This document shows positions 61,750 through 64,000 of a DNA stretch of 64,000 nt, in pieces. A program made the translations under genes and the position numbers. The DNA is from Bugula neritina. Lineage: Eukaryota > Bryozoa > Gymnolaemata > Cheilostomatida > Bugulidae. The notes under the pieces were generated by a model. The model ran no database searches. It was given only the letters and a program-made list of their open reading frames with translations, and was not told the origin of the DNA. The stretch lies in assembly GCA_964035545.1 (NCBI GenBank), contig OZ037770.1:8323473-8387472 (forward strand), given 5' to 3'. Numbering within the stretch: the stretch's first letter is position 1; each line of letters starts with the position of its first letter.

Positions 61750-63461
61750 TTGAAACTTTTGTTCTATTCTTGTACTTAGTGATCTCCTAATGTAGTAATA
61801 AATAGCTTATATGTTAAATGTTTGCACTGTTTACTGCCCACTTTAGAAGAGACGTCAAAATCATTACATATATGTGTATTTACAGCTTCTCGGTAGTTCA
61901 TGAATTGGATTTACTGTCTCTTGGTTTTCTGTAGACGCCAGGACAATGGCTGAAATTAGTAAATAGACTACTTAAACTTTGTTCACATAAACCCTGGTTT
62001 TAGCAATTGTACTATAGACTTATCTTAAAACACTGACCAGCTTAAATGATATTTAATAATAGCTTATAAAAATCTGATCCAAATGAAAAACATGAATTTG
62101 TGTTTTATAAGAAACTATTCAATTGGCACCAAGAGCAAGTTAAAATATTTTAACTGTCATTAGCTTAAGCATAAATTCGTCAGTAGTCAGTCAAGTCAGT
62201 AGATGAACCTCACAATAACCCCAAGTAAGGCCATGGCTTGTCTAGTTGTAATTATGTCATAAAGCAAACTCTCAGGCCATATAGTTGGTATCGTTTCTTT
62301 TTTATTTGATTCACTCAATTTTGAAGGAATCCATAAATGAGTTTCAACACAATTATATTTGCTGCTTTGCCCCCTTAAAAACATTCAATTCAATGCCTAG
62401 CAGTCGTAGCTTACAAGGTACATGTTTTATATGATATTGTTCATAATCTTTAAATAATTTACATATAAATGTTGGTGGAGACTAAAGTCTAACAATCAAA
62501 AGTTGTATAACATTTATAGAAAAGCAGCTGCAGTTTACGGAGTTGATATAAATACAGGTCATCTTTATTCCAGATAAAACAACAGTTTGAATTTTAGAAC
62601 AGTGATGAAAGATGACAGAAAATTTCATGTTTACAATCAACAGAAATTAGATACACATAAAATATGCACACATTTTATATAACAAATTAAAAATTTTAGT
62701 ATAACATACTATATAGTAATATAACATGCAGTAATAAAACGTACAATAATATAATATATAGTAACATAGCTCGCAGCATTTTAATATACCTATTGTAGCA
62801 AACAGTAATATAAAACAAAGTAATATAAACTACAGTAGCAACCATTTACAGAATAGTGGGTGTTGAGAATAACATCATAAATAGCAAAAAAACTTAAAAT
62901 TCAAATGACCGAAAATAAGCTGAAGTTCAATACACAGGTTTGAGTACCAATAATTTACATTTTAAACTCTTTTGACCGAAATATACTGAAGGAAAAATAA
63001 TCTATTCAAGTCTGCTGCTCTCTCATTGAATTTTTTACAGATTCCTGGGTTATTTGGTGTGTTGATAATAGTTGCTGCTGAATACTTATTTAAAAATTTT
63101 TGGGTCGAGTTATGCTAGTATCTACTGTTATGTGAATAAGAGTAAGTACTGTTATGTGAATAAGAGTAAGTATTGCTATATGAATAAGAGTAAGTACTGT
63201 TATGTGTGTATATAGCAGTATACGATACCACATACAGCAATTCAATGCCATGCAAGTGCTCTTCACTATTTTAATATACTGATTAGAAGGGGTTAAGATT
63301 TCACCGCCCCAACAACTTTCATTATTTCATACTACTGGATACAGAATACAAGACTACAAAGACTAAATATTGAATAATATATTACTATACTACTTATCAA
63401 CAGACACCGTGACTAGAGCGACTGCTAGACATGTCACAAGTACCTGACAAGCACCTTAGAG
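61750..63461. other. Intergenic region between gene B and the transporter gene
   Basis: The stretch to 62792 is duplicated at the left of the window; beyond that it is unique. It includes a 24-bp repeat at about 63118-63206 (TACTGTTATGTGAATAAGAG plus four bases, 3-4 units). No gene was recognised. Confidence 0.6.
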
Positions 63462-63928
63462 TCACTTGCTGATATCTTGTGATCCCAGCATGTAGAGAGG
63501 CAATCCAATCAGAATGAAGGACAGAGAGATGACAAAGTACAAGGTTATCTGAAGGTCAAACAGAGCCATCGACATCAGAGTACTGACCATGATGGAGACA
63601 CAAGTGAGCACTAGTTTGGTTATATTGCTGCTGTGTTTCATTATAATTGATACACAGAATCCTTGCAGGGCCTGAAATACAGCATTACATGTGTGTCACA
63701 TTTATAAGTACATGAACTGGCAGATACTGCATCAAAGACTATCAAAGAGAATAAACTCACAGTGGTAAATACTATAGTCCAAGAGTAGATGTTGAAACCC
63801 TGGAAAAGAGAGAAACTGTTGGTTGAGTTTATAGATTGACGGCCATCTTGCATCTTCCACAGAACTGCGAGGGTGTTAAATGAAACACCTGAAGAGTAGA
63901 GGTACATGCTCTGTTTGTGTACGGATAC
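63462..63928 (-). CDS. SLC35A-like nucleotide-sugar transporter, last two exons (partial)
   Basis: Exons are 63761-63928 (56 codons) and 63462-63671 (70 codons including TGA at 63462-63464), both phase 0, with GTGAGT donor and TTTCAG acceptor. The segment reads SMYLYSSGVSFNTLAVLW...FSLFQGFNIYSWTIVFTT then ALQGFCVSIIMKHSSNITK, followed by hydrophobic helices. This resembles the C-terminal half of nucleotide-sugar transporters (FQGFN...LQGF..S.IMK..), which sit in Golgi membranes and exchange nucleotide sugars for NMP. The subfamily (SLC35A5?) is uncertain. The rest of the gene is off the right edge. Confidence 0.72.
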
Positions 63929-63970
63929 CTGAAATAGATGTAACATGAATGAAACAACTAAAATTAGCAG

Positions 63971-64000
63971 TACCAGTAGTAGTAGTAGTAGTAGTAGTAG
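63971..64000. repeat. (AGT)n microsatellite at window edge
   Basis: About nine AGT units run to the end of the window, in an intron of the transporter gene. Confidence 0.9.

Overview
The window reads as nuclear DNA of an animal. It contains spliced genes with GT-AG introns and a receptor-type protein tyrosine phosphatase (RPTP) with many fibronectin type III (FN3) repeats. It also holds Ty3/gypsy LTR retrotransposons primed by an animal-like tRNA-Leu, tRNA-derived SINEs, MITEs and many minisatellites. A sponge or another early-branching invertebrate is plausible from the gene style, but this is inference and the species was not identified.

The core is a minus-strand gene (gene B, 60471 down to 19709). 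I assembled it by hand into 46 exons whose lengths sum to 8043 nt, exactly 2681 codons, with every exon phase compatible. It encodes a signal peptide, a Thr-rich linker, about 20 FN3 domains, a furin-like site, a membrane-proximal half-domain, one transmembrane helix, one PTP domain and a Tyr-rich cytoplasmic tail. The PTP keeps the HC(X5)R signature, but the WPD-loop Asp is Ser and the KNRY-loop Tyr is Thr. The FN3 region grew by nested duplication: a 5.7-kb, nine-exon block is present twice (37.3-42.1 kb and 43.0-47.8 kb), and a single-exon FN3 type is repeated in series from 47.4 to 57.9 kb.

The whole gene was itself tandemly duplicated. Positions 3413-19060 (minus later insertions) match 55.86-62.79 kb. 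The left copy carries the 5' part of a second RPTP gene (gene A, exons 9232 down to 5169, running off the left edge). At the right edge are the last two exons of a SLC35A-like nucleotide-sugar transporter. The two copies act as each other's pre-insertion controls, so several insertions can be seen as filled versus empty sites.

Three Ty3/gypsy elements are present. El-1 (1-3412, plus) is internally deleted. El-2 (10852-18424, minus) is intact, with a 1819-residue gag-pol and a 362-residue third ORF. El-3 (26390-34267, minus, inside a gene B intron) has LTRs differing at one base but carries several stop codons. All three share a third ORF with C2H2/C2HC-like zinc fingers, a basic stretch and a C-terminal coiled coil, apparently expressed from a spliced mini-exon.

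The most unusual structure is in the PTP-coding part of gene B. Two introns (after exons 42 and 44) are built almost wholly of minisatellite units that each copy the exon's own 5' splice junction. They form long arrays of decoy donor sites, and in one of them the copied segment includes the codon for the catalytic cysteine.
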